This document shows, piece after piece, positions 17,562 to 26,146 of a stretch of 52,128 bases of DNA. The number at the start of each line of letters is the position of its first letter. Position 1 is the first letter of the stretch. Both the position numbers and the translations under genes were made by a program. Under the pieces are notes generated by a model. It was given only the letters and a program-made list of their open reading frames with translations, was not told the origin of the DNA and made no database searches. Source of the DNA: CAZSLO01 sp964608025 (lineage in GTDB: Bacteria > Chloroflexota > Dehalococcoidia > Lucifugimonadales > CAJWER01); the NCBI GenBank assembly GCA_964608025.1, contig CAZSLO010000009.1, positions 1 to 52,128 on the forward strand, in the 5' to 3' direction.

Positions 17562-18491
17562 TTAGGATGTCGAAATAATATCGACCAACTCCTGTACAGC
17601 TTCAGCTGATTTCTTAAATGCAGATGATTCTTTATCAGTAAGCTTGAATTCAATTATCTCTTCGACGCCCCCGGCTCCTAGTTTTACCGGCACACCCATA
17701 AATAAACCGTCTATTCCATATTCACCTTCGAGGTACGCAGTGCATGGAAGTATCTCTTTTTTGTCTAACAATATGGATTCGACCATCTGGGAGACCGCTG
17801 CCGATGGAGCATAAAAGGCACTGCCAGTCTTCAAAAGACCTACAATCTCAGCACCACCATCTTGGGTCCGCTTCACAATGTCGTCTAGTACACGTGGCGA
17901 GATTATTTCTGACACAGGCTGTCCGCCTACCGTTGTACTACCTACCACTGGCACCATGGTGTCCCCATGGCCACCTAGTACCCAGGCAGTAATCGACTCA
18001 ACAGATACTTCCAATTCCTCAGCAAGAAAGGTCCGAAAACGTGCAGTATCTAGGATACCTGCTTGGCCTACTACTCGATTTTTTGGAAATCCACTAACTC
18101 CCAAAGCTTGTTGTGCCATCGCGTCTAATGGGTTTGTAACAAGAAGAAGTATGCAGTCTGGTGATTGATTGACAGCTTCCTCGACCACATTTGTAACGAT
18201 TTTCATATTCGTTAAAAGTAAATCATCACGTGACATACCCGGTTTCCGAGCTATCCCCGACGTTATAACAACTACATCAGAGTTCGTGGTTTCTTTGTAG
18301 TCATTTGTACCAACTATCCTGGCATCTGAACCTATTACAGGACCTGCCTCGAGCATATCCAAAGCCTTGCCCTGGGGCAATCCATCTACTATATCGACAA
18401 GTATTACATCGGCATATCCCTTATCAAATATACGCTGTGCAGTGGTAGCACCAACATTTCCTGCACCTATCACAGTTACCTTACTTCGCAT
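17562..18491 (-). CDS. mdh: Malate dehydrogenase (LDH-like type)
   Basis: 309 residues, the normal length. VTVIGAGNVGATTA binds NAD, with Asp 33 (ILVDIVDG) as the usual NAD-preferring acidic residue. ARKPGMSRDDLL carries the substrate arginines at about 82 and 88; the first indicates malate rather than lactate. LDTARFR (Arg 151) and LGGHGDTMVP (His 175) complete the active site. It catalyses malate to oxaloacetate with NAD. It sits downstream of icd and the carboxyltransferase genes in one direction, forming a small central-carbon cluster around oxaloacetate. The NHL gene converges on it with 130 bases between. Confidence 0.95.
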   Translation of the reverse strand: MRSKVTVIGAGNVGATTAQRIFDKGYADVILVDIVDGLPQGKALDMLEAGPVIGSDARIVGTNDYKETTNSDVVVITSGIARKPGMSRDDLLLTNMKIVTNVVEEAVNQSPDCILLLVTNPLDAMAQQALGVSGFPKNRVVGQAGILDTARFRTFLAEELEVSVESITAWVLGGHGDTMVPVVGSTTVGGQPVSEIISPRVLDDIVKRTQDGGAEIVGLLKTGSAFYAPSAAVSQMVESILLDKKEILPCTAYLEGEYGIDGLFMGVPVKLGAGGVEEIIEFKLTDKESSAFKKSAEAVQELVDIISTS

Positions 18492-18512
18492 TTAATCCAG
18501 TCACCTATTCCT

Positions 18513-18806
18513 TTAGTTAAGTACCTTGTTACACCAATCACGAGCCTCATCTTTAATCTGTCCTTCAATAATCCGAAATTTGGTGGGTATCCGTATTTCC
18601 AAATCGAAGTTTCGATTTGTGACATGTACCGACCCCAATAGATCGTTACCAATGGCCTTGAACGAAAATTCCATGGTATCGCCACACCAATGGTGATCAA
18701 GATTGGAAACATACCGGCCAAATCGTTCAACCAGTTCTACAATTTCATCTTCTATTTTTGCTCTTACAACTTGCTTATCCAAATGATGGGTAGTCGATAT
18801 CTTCAC
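18513..18806 (-). CDS. PHA-system-like small protein
   Basis: 97 residues starting at GTG 18806, directly after the icd TAG. MKISTTHHLDKQVVRAKIED, the WCGDTMEFSF strand and the later IRIPTKF region resemble the putative polyhydroxyalkanoic acid system family, whose members bear H.l....A and a W.gd.l.f motif. Those proteins are small, cytoplasmic and of uncertain role at polymer granules. No PHA synthase or phasin is in the window, so a polymer function is not supported here beyond family resemblance. It is sandwiched between icd and mdh and surely co-transcribed. Confidence 0.65.
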   Translation of the reverse strand: MKISTTHHLDKQVVRAKIEDEIVELVERFGRYVSNLDHHWCGDTMEFSFKAIGNDLLGSVHVTNRNFDLEIRIPTKFRIIEGQIKDEARDWCNKVLN

Positions 18807-20015
18807 CTATCCAGACACCTCGACATACTCTTCCCATCGAGACTCCAGCCTTGGATCTGCCACAGTTTGCAACACGTATTCTCCAAATTGCTCGGATGTT
18901 GCCCCGGTGTTCCTACCAGTCATCTTTAAGTTCTGTTCGTACATTCCACAAATCTCGATAGCCTTGTGTAGCTTGGAACCTATGTTATTGAACCCAATAT
19001 GCTCCAACATCATTGCACCGGCCCTTAGTAAAGAACTGGGGTCAGCATACTGCGCTCTATTCTCAGAAACCATACGGGGAGCGCTACCGTGAATTGCCTC
19101 AAACATGGCATATCTTTTTCCGATATTCGCACTACCCGCAGTACCTACTCCGCCCTGTATTTCGGCAGCCTCATCCGTTAGGATATCACCGTACAGGTTG
19201 GGTAAAACAAGTACTTCAAATTCGTTTCGGCGCTTTAGATCCAGTAGCTTGGCAGTCATTATGTCAATATACCAACCGTCCCACTCTATATTGGGATAGC
19301 GTTCGGATATTTTTCGTGCGACGTCAAGAAATTTGCCGTCTGTAGTTTTTACTACGTTTGCCTTAGTGACGACAGTAACACGGCTCTTGCCTGTCCGTGC
19401 TGCATGGGCAAATGCGGCATCTATAATCCGTTCTGAGCCCGGGGTGGTAATTACCCTAAAGTCGATAGCCAGTTCTGGCGTAACGTTGATGCCTTGACTA
19501 CCAACCGCATATAAATCTTCAGTATTTTCTCGAAAGAAAGTCCAATCAATACCCTCTTTCGGTATGCGTACGGGGCGGACATTTGCAAAAAGGTCGAGGG
19601 CTTTCCTCATCGATACATTGGCACTCTCTATATTAGGCCATCCGTCACCTTTCTCTGGTGTATGAGTCGGTCCCTTTAATGTCACATGGCAATTTTTAAT
19701 ATCTTTCATCACATCATCAGGTATGGATTGCATTTTTTCAGCACGATTTTCTATGGTTAAGCCATCAATCACCCTAAACTCGACTTTACCATCTACAACC
19801 TGATCCTTTAGGAGATGCTCCAATACTTTCTGAGTGGCATCGCTAATATTGGGTCCTATCCCATCACCACCAATCATCCCAATAATAATTGGGGAGATTG
19901 TTGAATAGTTAGTCCAGTCCCCCTCTTGTCTTAATTTTTCCACTCGCGCTATTTGTTCAACCAATACCGTTCCGAAATGATCCTTGGCAGCATTAATTGC
20001 TTGATCGTGATTCAA
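18807..20015 (-). CDS. icd: NAD-type isocitrate dehydrogenase
   Basis: 402 residues of the isocitrate/isopropylmalate dehydrogenase family. IIIGMIGGDGIGPNI is the N-terminal strand-turn. SANVSMRKALDLFANVRPVR is the substrate region, with the Ser typical of IDH rather than the Leu-rich IPMDH form. RENTEDLYAVG, NLYGDILTDEAAEIQGGVG and AIHGSAPR are conserved. It makes 2-oxoglutarate from isocitrate. The start is TTG 20015 with GGGAGG 8 bases upstream. Residues 1-45 form an extension compared with the shortest family members. IPMDH is the main alternative, judged less likely. Confidence 0.85.
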   Translation of the reverse strand: MNHDQAINAAKDHFGTVLVEQIARVEKLRQEGDWTNYSTISPIIIGMIGGDGIGPNISDATQKVLEHLLKDQVVDGKVEFRVIDGLTIENRAEKMQSIPDDVMKDIKNCHVTLKGPTHTPEKGDGWPNIESANVSMRKALDLFANVRPVRIPKEGIDWTFFRENTEDLYAVGSQGINVTPELAIDFRVITTPGSERIIDAAFAHAARTGKSRVTVVTKANVVKTTDGKFLDVARKISERYPNIEWDGWYIDIMTAKLLDLKRRNEFEVLVLPNLYGDILTDEAAEIQGGVGTAGSANIGKRYAMFEAIHGSAPRMVSENRAQYADPSSLLRAGAMMLEHIGFNNIGSKLHKAIEICGMYEQNLKMTGRNTGATSEQFGEYVLQTVADPRLESRWEEYVEVSG

Positions 20016-20030
20016 ATTATTTTCCTCCCA

Positions 20031-20048
20031 GGACCTTTTCCCAGGTCC
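20031..20048 (-). promoter_or_regulatory. Small hairpin next to the icd ribosome binding site
   Basis: GGACCT and AGGTCC form a perfect 6-base inverted repeat with a 6-base loop, immediately upstream of the GGGAGG site of icd. It could modulate translation; it could also be chance. Confidence 0.25.
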
Positions 20049-20260
20049 ATTTATCTAGATTTTTACTTATATAGATCGTTGAGGACCTAGAAACCTGTTC
20101 TCATTATTATCTTGACTATGGAATCCAGATGTTCTCTGAAACCTAAATTGAATCTTATCTGGAATTCAGTCACACTCCAAAACTTCTACAGCCGTACTCC
20201 ACCTTTACTCAATTGGGAAAGAGTATCCCTATTATCTCACCATGAAACAGATTGGGCTGA

Positions 20261-22102
20261 CTATTCCAGAGATATCTCGGCTAAAATATCTCCCTTTTTA
20301 ACCGTAGTGCCCACTTTAACTGGAAGATCGCGAACCACTCCTGCCTCAGGAGCAGGTAGTGAATTTTCCATCTTCATGGCCTCGAGGATCACTAATGTGT
20401 CCCCGGCTTGAACTGATTCCCCAACAGAAACAATATACCTGGAAACAAGCCCTGGCATCGGGGCTTTGATTGTGCTGATGTTAGCAGAATCTTTTATTTC
20501 ATTATCCGTTATTGTGATGCCATCGTTTGATTCTTGGAAGCTGGCATCGTCATCCTCGGTCGGATCTACTTCAATTCTAAAATACTGTTCTCCAACGTGA
20601 ACGTTATAAGTCCTGGTTCTACCACTCTTGGGGGGGGATATTTCTGGATCTGAAACAACAGGCGTATCCGCTTTATGTTGCTCCAACTCTATTTTATCCA
20701 AGCTCTTAGCTTTCATGTCATCCGGTACTGGGTCAAGACCATGCTTGATACGGAGAAACTTCATACCAGTCGCTGGATAGAGCCCATAAGTAAGCACATC
20801 ATCTAAATCCGTCGATATTTCTTTTATCGCGTCTCGGGCAATATCGACCTCTGGCTCGATCAGGTCTGCCGGGCGACCTGTAGTCAATATTCGTTCCCCA
20901 CCACCTTTATTGAACACTTTCTCGACAACTTCCTTATCGACCGGAGAAGGGGCGCGGCCATATAAGCCAGAAACATAATCTTTTATCTCATCACTTACCA
21001 TCTCGTAGCGACCTACCAGAACGTTGCTAACAGCCTGCGTTCCTACCATTTGGCTGATAGGTGTCACTAAAGGAGGATATCCAAGTTCCTTTCGAGTAAT
21101 TGAAATATCGGATAAAACCTCAGGCAGGCGATCAAGAGCATCCATTTCCCGAAGTTGGGAAGTCAAGTTACTTATCATTCCTCCCGGAATCTGGTGACTA
21201 AGTACCCTCGCGTCTATCACCGAGTTTCGCGGTGTTTCTAGGTATTCCTTGTATTTTGGAAGTACAGTCTCAAAATAATCTCCAATATCCAATAGCTGGT
21301 CCAGTACAAGTCCCGGATCCCTATCGCTCTTAGCGAGTGACATAATTAGAGGTTCAATAGCAGGCTGGGAAGTCCTTAATGCCAACGGAGAAAGACAAGC
21401 ATCAACTATGTCCACTCCCGCCTCAATGGCTTTTAGGCAAGTCATGGATGCCATTCCACTTGTATAATGGGTATGAAGTTGTACAGGAACGTCAAGTAAT
21501 TCCTTGAGGGCGCCTATCAAAATATAGGAATCGTATGGCGCTAGCAGTCCAGCCATGTCTTTGACACAAATACTATCCGCATCCATGTCACAAAATACCC
21601 TCGCCCTATCTAGGTAATAATCTAGATCATAGATTGGTCCCCCTAGTCTTCCTTCATCTGTAACCGAGTAGCAGATCGTCATTTGTAGGTGTTTCCCGGC
21701 ACGTTTAACGGCTTTCGCTGCTCTTTCAAGGTTGCGTTCATCATTCAGTGCATCAAATACCCTGAAGATATCGATACCGGCATCGGCAGAATTTTCAATG
21801 AAGGTATCAACGAAGTCATCGGCGTAATTCCTATACCCGACTAAAGACTGGCCACGAAGAAGCATCTGAAGAGGGGTATTGGGGATTAATTCCTTAAAAG
21901 TACGAAGCCGATCCCACGGATCCTCTCCCAGGAATCTGGTGGCAGCATCAAACGTAGCTCCACCCCATACCTCCATTGAGTGAAATCCAATTTTGTCCAT
22001 CTTCTCGGCGACCGGTACCATGTCTTCGGTGCGTAAACGTGTAGCCATAAGGCTCTGATGAGCATCTCGAAATGTAGTATCGGTTATCTTAATCTTCGAC
22101 AT
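20261..22102 (-). CDS. Biotin-dependent carboxyltransferase (pyruvate/oxaloacetate type) fused to BCCP domain
   Basis: 613 residues. Residues 1-300 are an HMGL-like TIM barrel: ITDTTFRDAHQSL, EVWGGATFDAATRFL and DIFRVFDALND, with the metal and carboxyl-lysine region around VCVKDMAGL and VQLHTHYTSG. A conserved carboxylase domain follows to about 470. The C-terminal lipoyl-like domain carries the biotin site EAMKM with Lys at about 577. It moves CO2 between biotin and pyruvate/oxaloacetate. It could be the pyruvate carboxylase B subunit, the oxaloacetate decarboxylase alpha subunit or a transcarboxylase 5S plus 1.3S fusion. No biotin carboxylase or membrane OadB is nearby; a 12S-like subunit is (22945). 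That favours a transcarboxylase reading (inference). Confidence 0.88.
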   Translation of the reverse strand: MSKIKITDTTFRDAHQSLMATRLRTEDMVPVAEKMDKIGFHSMEVWGGATFDAATRFLGEDPWDRLRTFKELIPNTPLQMLLRGQSLVGYRNYADDFVDTFIENSADAGIDIFRVFDALNDERNLERAAKAVKRAGKHLQMTICYSVTDEGRLGGPIYDLDYYLDRARVFCDMDADSICVKDMAGLLAPYDSYILIGALKELLDVPVQLHTHYTSGMASMTCLKAIEAGVDIVDACLSPLALRTSQPAIEPLIMSLAKSDRDPGLVLDQLLDIGDYFETVLPKYKEYLETPRNSVIDARVLSHQIPGGMISNLTSQLREMDALDRLPEVLSDISITRKELGYPPLVTPISQMVGTQAVSNVLVGRYEMVSDEIKDYVSGLYGRAPSPVDKEVVEKVFNKGGGERILTTGRPADLIEPEVDIARDAIKEISTDLDDVLTYGLYPATGMKFLRIKHGLDPVPDDMKAKSLDKIELEQHKADTPVVSDPEISPPKSGRTRTYNVHVGEQYFRIEVDPTEDDDASFQESNDGITITDNEIKDSANISTIKAPMPGLVSRYIVSVGESVQAGDTLVILEAMKMENSLPAPEAGVVRDLPVKVGTTVKKGDILAEISLE

Positions 22103-22223
22103 TTCTTGTTTTTAAATATCCTTTTCATTTGGGTATTTATTTTGCATGCAAGTTGTATTTCCCGACAACAATACGGTTCTGGACACACAACAGCACTTAC
22201 GTCAAACTTATACCTGCTCTCTC

Positions 22224-22238
22224 ACAGTTGAAAACTGT
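22224..22238 (-). terminator. Short hairpin after the arrestin-like gene
   Basis: ACAGTT-GAA-AACTGT is a perfect 6-base stem directly after the stop at 22239. There is no T-run, so it may only be a processing or weak termination structure. Confidence 0.25.
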
Positions 22239-22739
22239 TCAGTTGATTTGGATCTTAACCTCATTTTCGAATTTTTGATCTCGACCGCGAACCACGTCAA
22301 ACAACACTACGATTTTCCAGTCGAAGGACCAAGACCGTAAAGAATCGCCTTCCAATGCCTTGTAGTCACTAAACCTGCGGGGCAGGTTAGTATCAATCAA
22401 GAGCCGTACATCATAAATCCGGTTTGTTCCAGACGACAAAAAGTCGCCTTCCAGAAATTTGTCACTGCTGTGGACATAGCTTTCAATCCGTTCGCTACCA
22501 ACCTGGTTGGGAATCTGTGGCCTTGGAGATCCGATCCCAGAATTCGAGTAAAGACCGGGTCCAGAAACAGAGTAATTTTCGACGAATTTCTGATCACACA
22601 CAAGACTGATACTGGCTTCCCGAATCTCGATGTCCCCTTTTGCTCCTATCTCCACGCGTGCAAATAGGGTTTCGCCAAGTCGATATTTAGAATCTTTGAA
22701 ATCTAGACTAATTTTGAGAGGCGCAAATCTGTATAACAT
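22239..22739 (-). CDS. Hypothetical protein with arrestin-like beta-sandwich features
   Basis: About 166 residues from ATG 22739, which has GGAG six bases upstream and follows the small subunit's stop by 11 bases. A longer frame to 22826 lacks such a site and overlaps that subunit. The opening (PLKISLDFKDSKYRLGETL) is the strand-turn-strand with a Y..GE motif seen in arrestin-N, Spo0M-like and other Ig-like beta-sandwich proteins. Later strands alternate in the same manner. I cannot assign a function. It is embedded between carboxylase subunits, which suggests an accessory or merely co-regulated protein. Confidence 0.65.
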   Translation of the reverse strand: MLYRFAPLKISLDFKDSKYRLGETLFARVEIGAKGDIEIREASISLVCDQKFVENYSVSGPGLYSNSGIGSPRPQIPNQVGSERIESYVHSSDKFLEGDFLSSGTNRIYDVRLLIDTNLPRRFSDYKALEGDSLRSWSFDWKIVVLFDVVRGRDQKFENEVKIQIN

Positions 22740-22750
22740 ATATTCTCCAA

Positions 22751-22948
22751 TTACACATTCCGTCGCCAACCTAAATCTATGCTCTGGAGGCCTGTACCCA
22801 ATGATCGCCACGGTACTAGTCTCCAAGGTTTTAGTGGTCTTAACTCTTGTTTGGCAAGTCTGTTAGTTTTTTCTTCTTCTCCGTGATACCTTACAGCAGC
22901 TACCATAGCCGCTAATAATCTTGGGTCGATATCATCATGCCTAATCAC
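22751..22948 (-). CDS. Small carboxylase accessory (epsilon/gamma-like) subunit
   Basis: 65 residues with an ATGA overlap with the carboxyltransferase gene. The sequence begins MIRHDDIDPRLLAAMVAAVR, a short helix followed by charged residues, and contains LKPWRLVPWRSLG. This recalls the soluble C-terminal tail of gamma/delta subunits of sodium-pump decarboxylases and acyl-CoA carboxylase epsilon peptides, which end in a similar W..-rich segment. No membrane span is present. Its likely role is to tether or stabilise the carboxylase complex. The assignment rests on context and a short motif. Confidence 0.6.
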   Translation of the reverse strand: MIRHDDIDPRLLAAMVAAVRYHGEEEKTNRLAKQELRPLKPWRLVPWRSLGTGLQSIDLGWRRNV

Positions 22949-24504
22949 AACGGAATGCTTCCGTGTTTCTTTGGTGGCAGAATTTCTCTTTTGTTTTCCA
23001 GCATTTCAAGTGATCCAATAATTCTTGTGCGTGTTTGCGACGGCTCAATCACATCATCTATGAGACCTCGATTTGCAGCTATATATGGATTCATCAACCG
23101 GTCCTGATATTCGGAAATCCGCTGCGCCTTGATTTGATCCGGATCCTTTGCTTCCTGTAATTCTTTACGGTGAATAATATTTACTGCACCTTCAGCCCCC
23201 ATTACTGCAACTTCTCCTGTGGGCCAAGAGTAATTGACGTCACCACGCAGGTTCTTACTACTCATTACGATATATGCACCACCATAAGCCTTGCGGGTAA
23301 GGACACTAATTTTTGGCACCGTCGCCTCTGCATAAGCATAGATCAACTTTGCTCCATGCCTGATTATGCCTCCATACTCCTGAGAAGAACCTGGCATAAA
23401 CCCGGGCACATCTATAAAAGTGACCAACGGTATATTGAACGCATCACAGAATCTCACGAACCTAGATGCTTTAACAGACGCGTTTATGTCGAGCACTCCA
23501 GCAAGGATATCTGGTTGATTAGCGACTATTCCTACTGGAATACCCCCAACAGAACCGTGGCCTACAATGATATTACGGGCAAAATCAGCGTGGCTTTCTA
23601 AAAATTCCCCGTCATCAACAACACATCGAATCACGTCTTGCATGTCGTATGACTGATTTGGAGAATCAGGCACGATCTGATCCAGGTTGCTATCAGATAT
23701 TGTATTCCGATTGAATTTCCTACGGGGTGGGTCTTCCATATTGTTCTGGGGCAGGAACGCGAGTAGTTTACGGATAGTTTTAATGCATTCTTCTTCGGTA
23801 TCAATCGCAAAATGAGCAACACCGCTTTTGGCTGCGTGGGTATCAGCTCCACCTAAATCCTCATGTGTTATGTCCTCACCAGTTACAGCCTTGATCACAT
23901 CTGGACCAGTGATGTAAAGCTGTCCTTTTCCTCGTGCCATTAACACGTAGTCAGTGAGGGCAGGAGAATAGCTTGCTCCACCGGCAGCAGGCCCAAATAC
24001 GGCCGAAATTTGGGGAACTACACCAGACGCCCTAACATTCCTAAGAAAAATATCACTGTAACCCGACAGGGAATCTATTCCTTCCTGAATCCTAGCACCA
24101 CCGGAATCAATCAACCCAATCATAGGTGCTCCCGTAGCTACGGCACGATCCATAACCTTACAGATTTTCTGGGCTGCCACGTTGGACAACGAACCTCCCA
24201 TCACAGTGAAATCCTGGGAATAAACAAAGGTCAGCCGATTGTTTATTTTCCCATGTCCCGTGACAACCGAGTCACCAAGATACTGCTGGTCACTGAGGCC
24301 GAATTCTGTCGAAGTATGTACTACGAATTGGTCTACTTCTTCAAAACTGCCTTCGTCTAAAAGAAGATTGATCCGTTCTCTCGCTGTTAGTTTGCCTTTT
24401 TCATGTTGTGCATCAATCCTCCGTTGTCCGCCCCCAAGAAGTGACAGTTCTCTTTTTTTATTCAATTCCTCAAATTTTTCGTCTATTTTTCGCGGTACTA
24501 CCAA
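22945..24504 (-). CDS. Acyl-CoA carboxyltransferase (propionyl/methylmalonyl-CoA, 12S-type)
   Basis: 519 residues, typical of PccB/MmdA/transcarboxylase 12S. GKLTARERINLLLDEGSFEE, SQDFTVMGGSLSNVAAQKI and the oxyanion-loop SGGARIQEG are seen, then GPAAGGASYSPALTD, DVPGFMPGSSQEYGG and AYGGAYIVMSSKNL. It transfers a carboxyl group between biotin and an acyl-CoA, most often propionyl/methylmalonyl-CoA. TTG 24504 is preceded by GGGGGA. It is the first gene of the minus-strand cluster ending with mdh. With the pyruvate-type carboxyltransferase (20261) and no AccC nearby, a methylmalonyl-CoA:pyruvate transcarboxylase is possible; PCC beta with a distant AccC is the alternative. Confidence 0.93.
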   Translation of the reverse strand: MVVPRKIDEKFEELNKKRELSLLGGGQRRIDAQHEKGKLTARERINLLLDEGSFEEVDQFVVHTSTEFGLSDQQYLGDSVVTGHGKINNRLTFVYSQDFTVMGGSLSNVAAQKICKVMDRAVATGAPMIGLIDSGGARIQEGIDSLSGYSDIFLRNVRASGVVPQISAVFGPAAGGASYSPALTDYVLMARGKGQLYITGPDVIKAVTGEDITHEDLGGADTHAAKSGVAHFAIDTEEECIKTIRKLLAFLPQNNMEDPPRRKFNRNTISDSNLDQIVPDSPNQSYDMQDVIRCVVDDGEFLESHADFARNIIVGHGSVGGIPVGIVANQPDILAGVLDINASVKASRFVRFCDAFNIPLVTFIDVPGFMPGSSQEYGGIIRHGAKLIYAYAEATVPKISVLTRKAYGGAYIVMSSKNLRGDVNYSWPTGEVAVMGAEGAVNIIHRKELQEAKDPDQIKAQRISEYQDRLMNPYIAANRGLIDDVIEPSQTRTRIIGSLEMLENKREILPPKKHGSIPL

Positions 24505-24610
24505 GTTGATTCATCCCCCATAGAATGGAATAATCCCATCCAAAGTTACCAGATAGACTTAATCGGCTTCAAGGAATGAAGTCCATCCGGAAAGCAGGTG
24601 ATTCTAACAC

Positions 24611-25474
24611 GTGGATAAATCGACCACCGATAAAGTGCCTACAAAGATCGGCGATTCATTGTTCGAATGGGGCAAACGGACATACGTTATGGGAATCATC
24701 AACGCCACACCAGATTCATTTTCAGGAGACGGCAGCGGTGCGGACATCGATGCTGCTTTGGATCGTACACTCTTGTTCGAAAAGTGGGGCGCCGATATTG
24801 TGGACATAGGGGGCGAATCGACACGTCCTAGAGAAATATACGAGAATTCCGAGCCTATTTCAGCAGACGCAGAACTATCTAGGGTAATTCCAATTATCCA
24901 AGCGATTAAACGAGAAACTTCGATTCCTATCAGCATAGACACATATAAAGCCAAGGTCGCCAAAGAAGCAATTGAAGCAGGCGCATGCATGATTAACGAT
25001 GTCTGGGGCTTTCAAAAAGACCCAGATATGGTCCGAATCGCTTCCGAGTCAAATGTTCCCGCAATACTTATGCACAACCAGATTCATAGCAATTACCGAG
25101 ACCTGGTTCCGGACGTGATTTCCAGACTCGCATGGCTAAAAGACAATGCGATATCCGGAGGGGTAGCAAGGAATAACATAATATTAGACCCCGGGATGGG
25201 GTTCGGTAAAACGATGGAACATAACTTGGTATTACTCCGGAGATTAGAAGAACTTTCAGTCTTAAAAAGTCCAATATTGGTGGGAATGTCTAGAAAATCT
25301 ACGATCGGATACGTACTCGATCTACCCGTCAACGACCGCATCGAAGGTACGGCTGCCACCGTAGCTCTTTCTATCGCAAAAGAAACCGATTTAGTACGGG
25401 TACACGACGTGAGAGAAATGGTACGTGTAGCACGTATGAGCGATGCTATTGTACGGGGTCAAGGCCAAGAATGA
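24611..25474 (+). CDS. folP: Dihydropteroate synthase
   Basis: 287 residues from GTG 24611. The family motifs are in order: MGIINATPDSFSGDGSG, DIVDIGGESTRP, ISIDTYKAKVAKEAI, DPGMGFGKTMEHN, VGMSRKSTIG and RVHDV. It condenses p-aminobenzoate with hydroxymethyl-dihydropterin diphosphate in folate synthesis. It overlaps folK by four bases (ATGA), giving a coupled two-gene unit divergent from the carboxyltransferase gene. The ribosome binding site is weak. No missing catalytic residue was noticed. Confidence 0.95.
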   Translation: MDKSTTDKVPTKIGDSLFEWGKRTYVMGIINATPDSFSGDGSGADIDAALDRTLLFEKWGADIVDIGGESTRPREIYENSEPISADAELSRVIPIIQAIKRETSIPISIDTYKAKVAKEAIEAGACMINDVWGFQKDPDMVRIASESNVPAILMHNQIHSNYRDLVPDVISRLAWLKDNAISGGVARNNIILDPGMGFGKTMEHNLVLLRRLEELSVLKSPILVGMSRKSTIGYVLDLPVNDRIEGTAATVALSIAKETDLVRVHDVREMVRVARMSDAIVRGQGQE

Positions 25475-25929
25475 GTCTAACTGAAGTATATCTAGGACTA
25501 GGTTCCAACATAGGTGACCGTCGTGGGAATATAAATCATGCGATCAATCTAATAAGCGACCTTTCACCAAATATAAGATCAGCCCCGATTTATGAAACTG
25601 AACCTATTGGCTTCACTATGCAGCCTACATTTATGAACAGTGCCTGCGGCCTGTGGACTCGACTAGATCCGTTTCAATTACTGGAGCAGCTTTATCGAAT
25701 CCAGGCTAATGTAGGTACGCCACATACATTCACAAATGGTCCTCGAATAATTGACATAGACATTTTGCTATATGGACAATTGGTTATAGATACACCGCTC
25801 CTTACGATCCCACACCCTCGGATGCATGAAAGGGACTTCGTTCTTCGACCTCTCTCAAGCCTCATACCGTCCTATAAACACCCCAGAATAAAATATACCA
25901 TTGCGGAATTGCTCACCCAATTGAAATGA
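25471..25929 (+). CDS. folK: HPPK: 6-hydroxymethyl-dihydropterin diphosphokinase
   Basis: 152 residues. YLGLGSNIGDRRGNI at the N-terminus, SAPIYETEPIG, QPTFMNSAC and the ATP/metal motif GPRIIDIDILLY followed by IPHPRMHERDFVLRPL are all diagnostic. It supplies the pyrophosphorylated pterin used by the FolP product encoded just upstream. ATGA overlap with folP; the next gene converges from the other strand after only 10 bases. Confidence 0.95.
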   Translation: MSLTEVYLGLGSNIGDRRGNINHAINLISDLSPNIRSAPIYETEPIGFTMQPTFMNSACGLWTRLDPFQLLEQLYRIQANVGTPHTFTNGPRIIDIDILLYGQLVIDTPLLTIPHPRMHERDFVLRPLSSLIPSYKHPRIKYTIAELLTQLK

Positions 25930-25939
25930 AATCTACAAA

Positions 25940-26128
25940 CTAACCACGTAATTCTGGAGGTAACAGGTTTGGAATAGATTCACGGATCGGGTACTCCTCA
26001 TCACACTGAGCACAGACCAATGTCCCTTCTAATATCTCGCCGGTATCCCCATCTTGTTCCGTGGTAGTCAAATTTAATTGCCCCTTGCAGGCAGGGCAAA
26101 CCAGGATCTCCATCAATTCAGGCTTCAT
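25940..26128 (-). CDS. Trm112-like zinc-ribbon protein
   Basis: 62 residues. LMEILVCPACKGQL and TLVCAQCDEEYPIRESIPNLL give two CxxC pairs and the YPI...P.LL tail typical of Trm112/YcaR proteins. Members bind zinc and activate or stabilise partner methyltransferases; in bacteria the partner is often unknown. The next genes downstream in its direction are on the other strand, so it ends its transcript. No methyltransferase is adjacent. Confidence 0.88.
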   Translation of the reverse strand: MKPELMEILVCPACKGQLNLTTTEQDGDTGEILEGTLVCAQCDEEYPIRESIPNLLPPELRG

Positions 26129-26146
26129 TTTTATTCCTAAGTGATT

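Noticed and set aside
22153..22163. TTGCATGCAA palindrome upstream of the biotin carboxyltransferase gene
   Set aside because: Ten bases of self-complementary AT/GC sequence are expected by chance and nothing else supports a site.
22740..22826. Upstream start for the arrestin-like protein
   Set aside because: It overlaps the small carboxylase subunit in another frame and lacks a ribosome site; ATG 22739 has GGAG.
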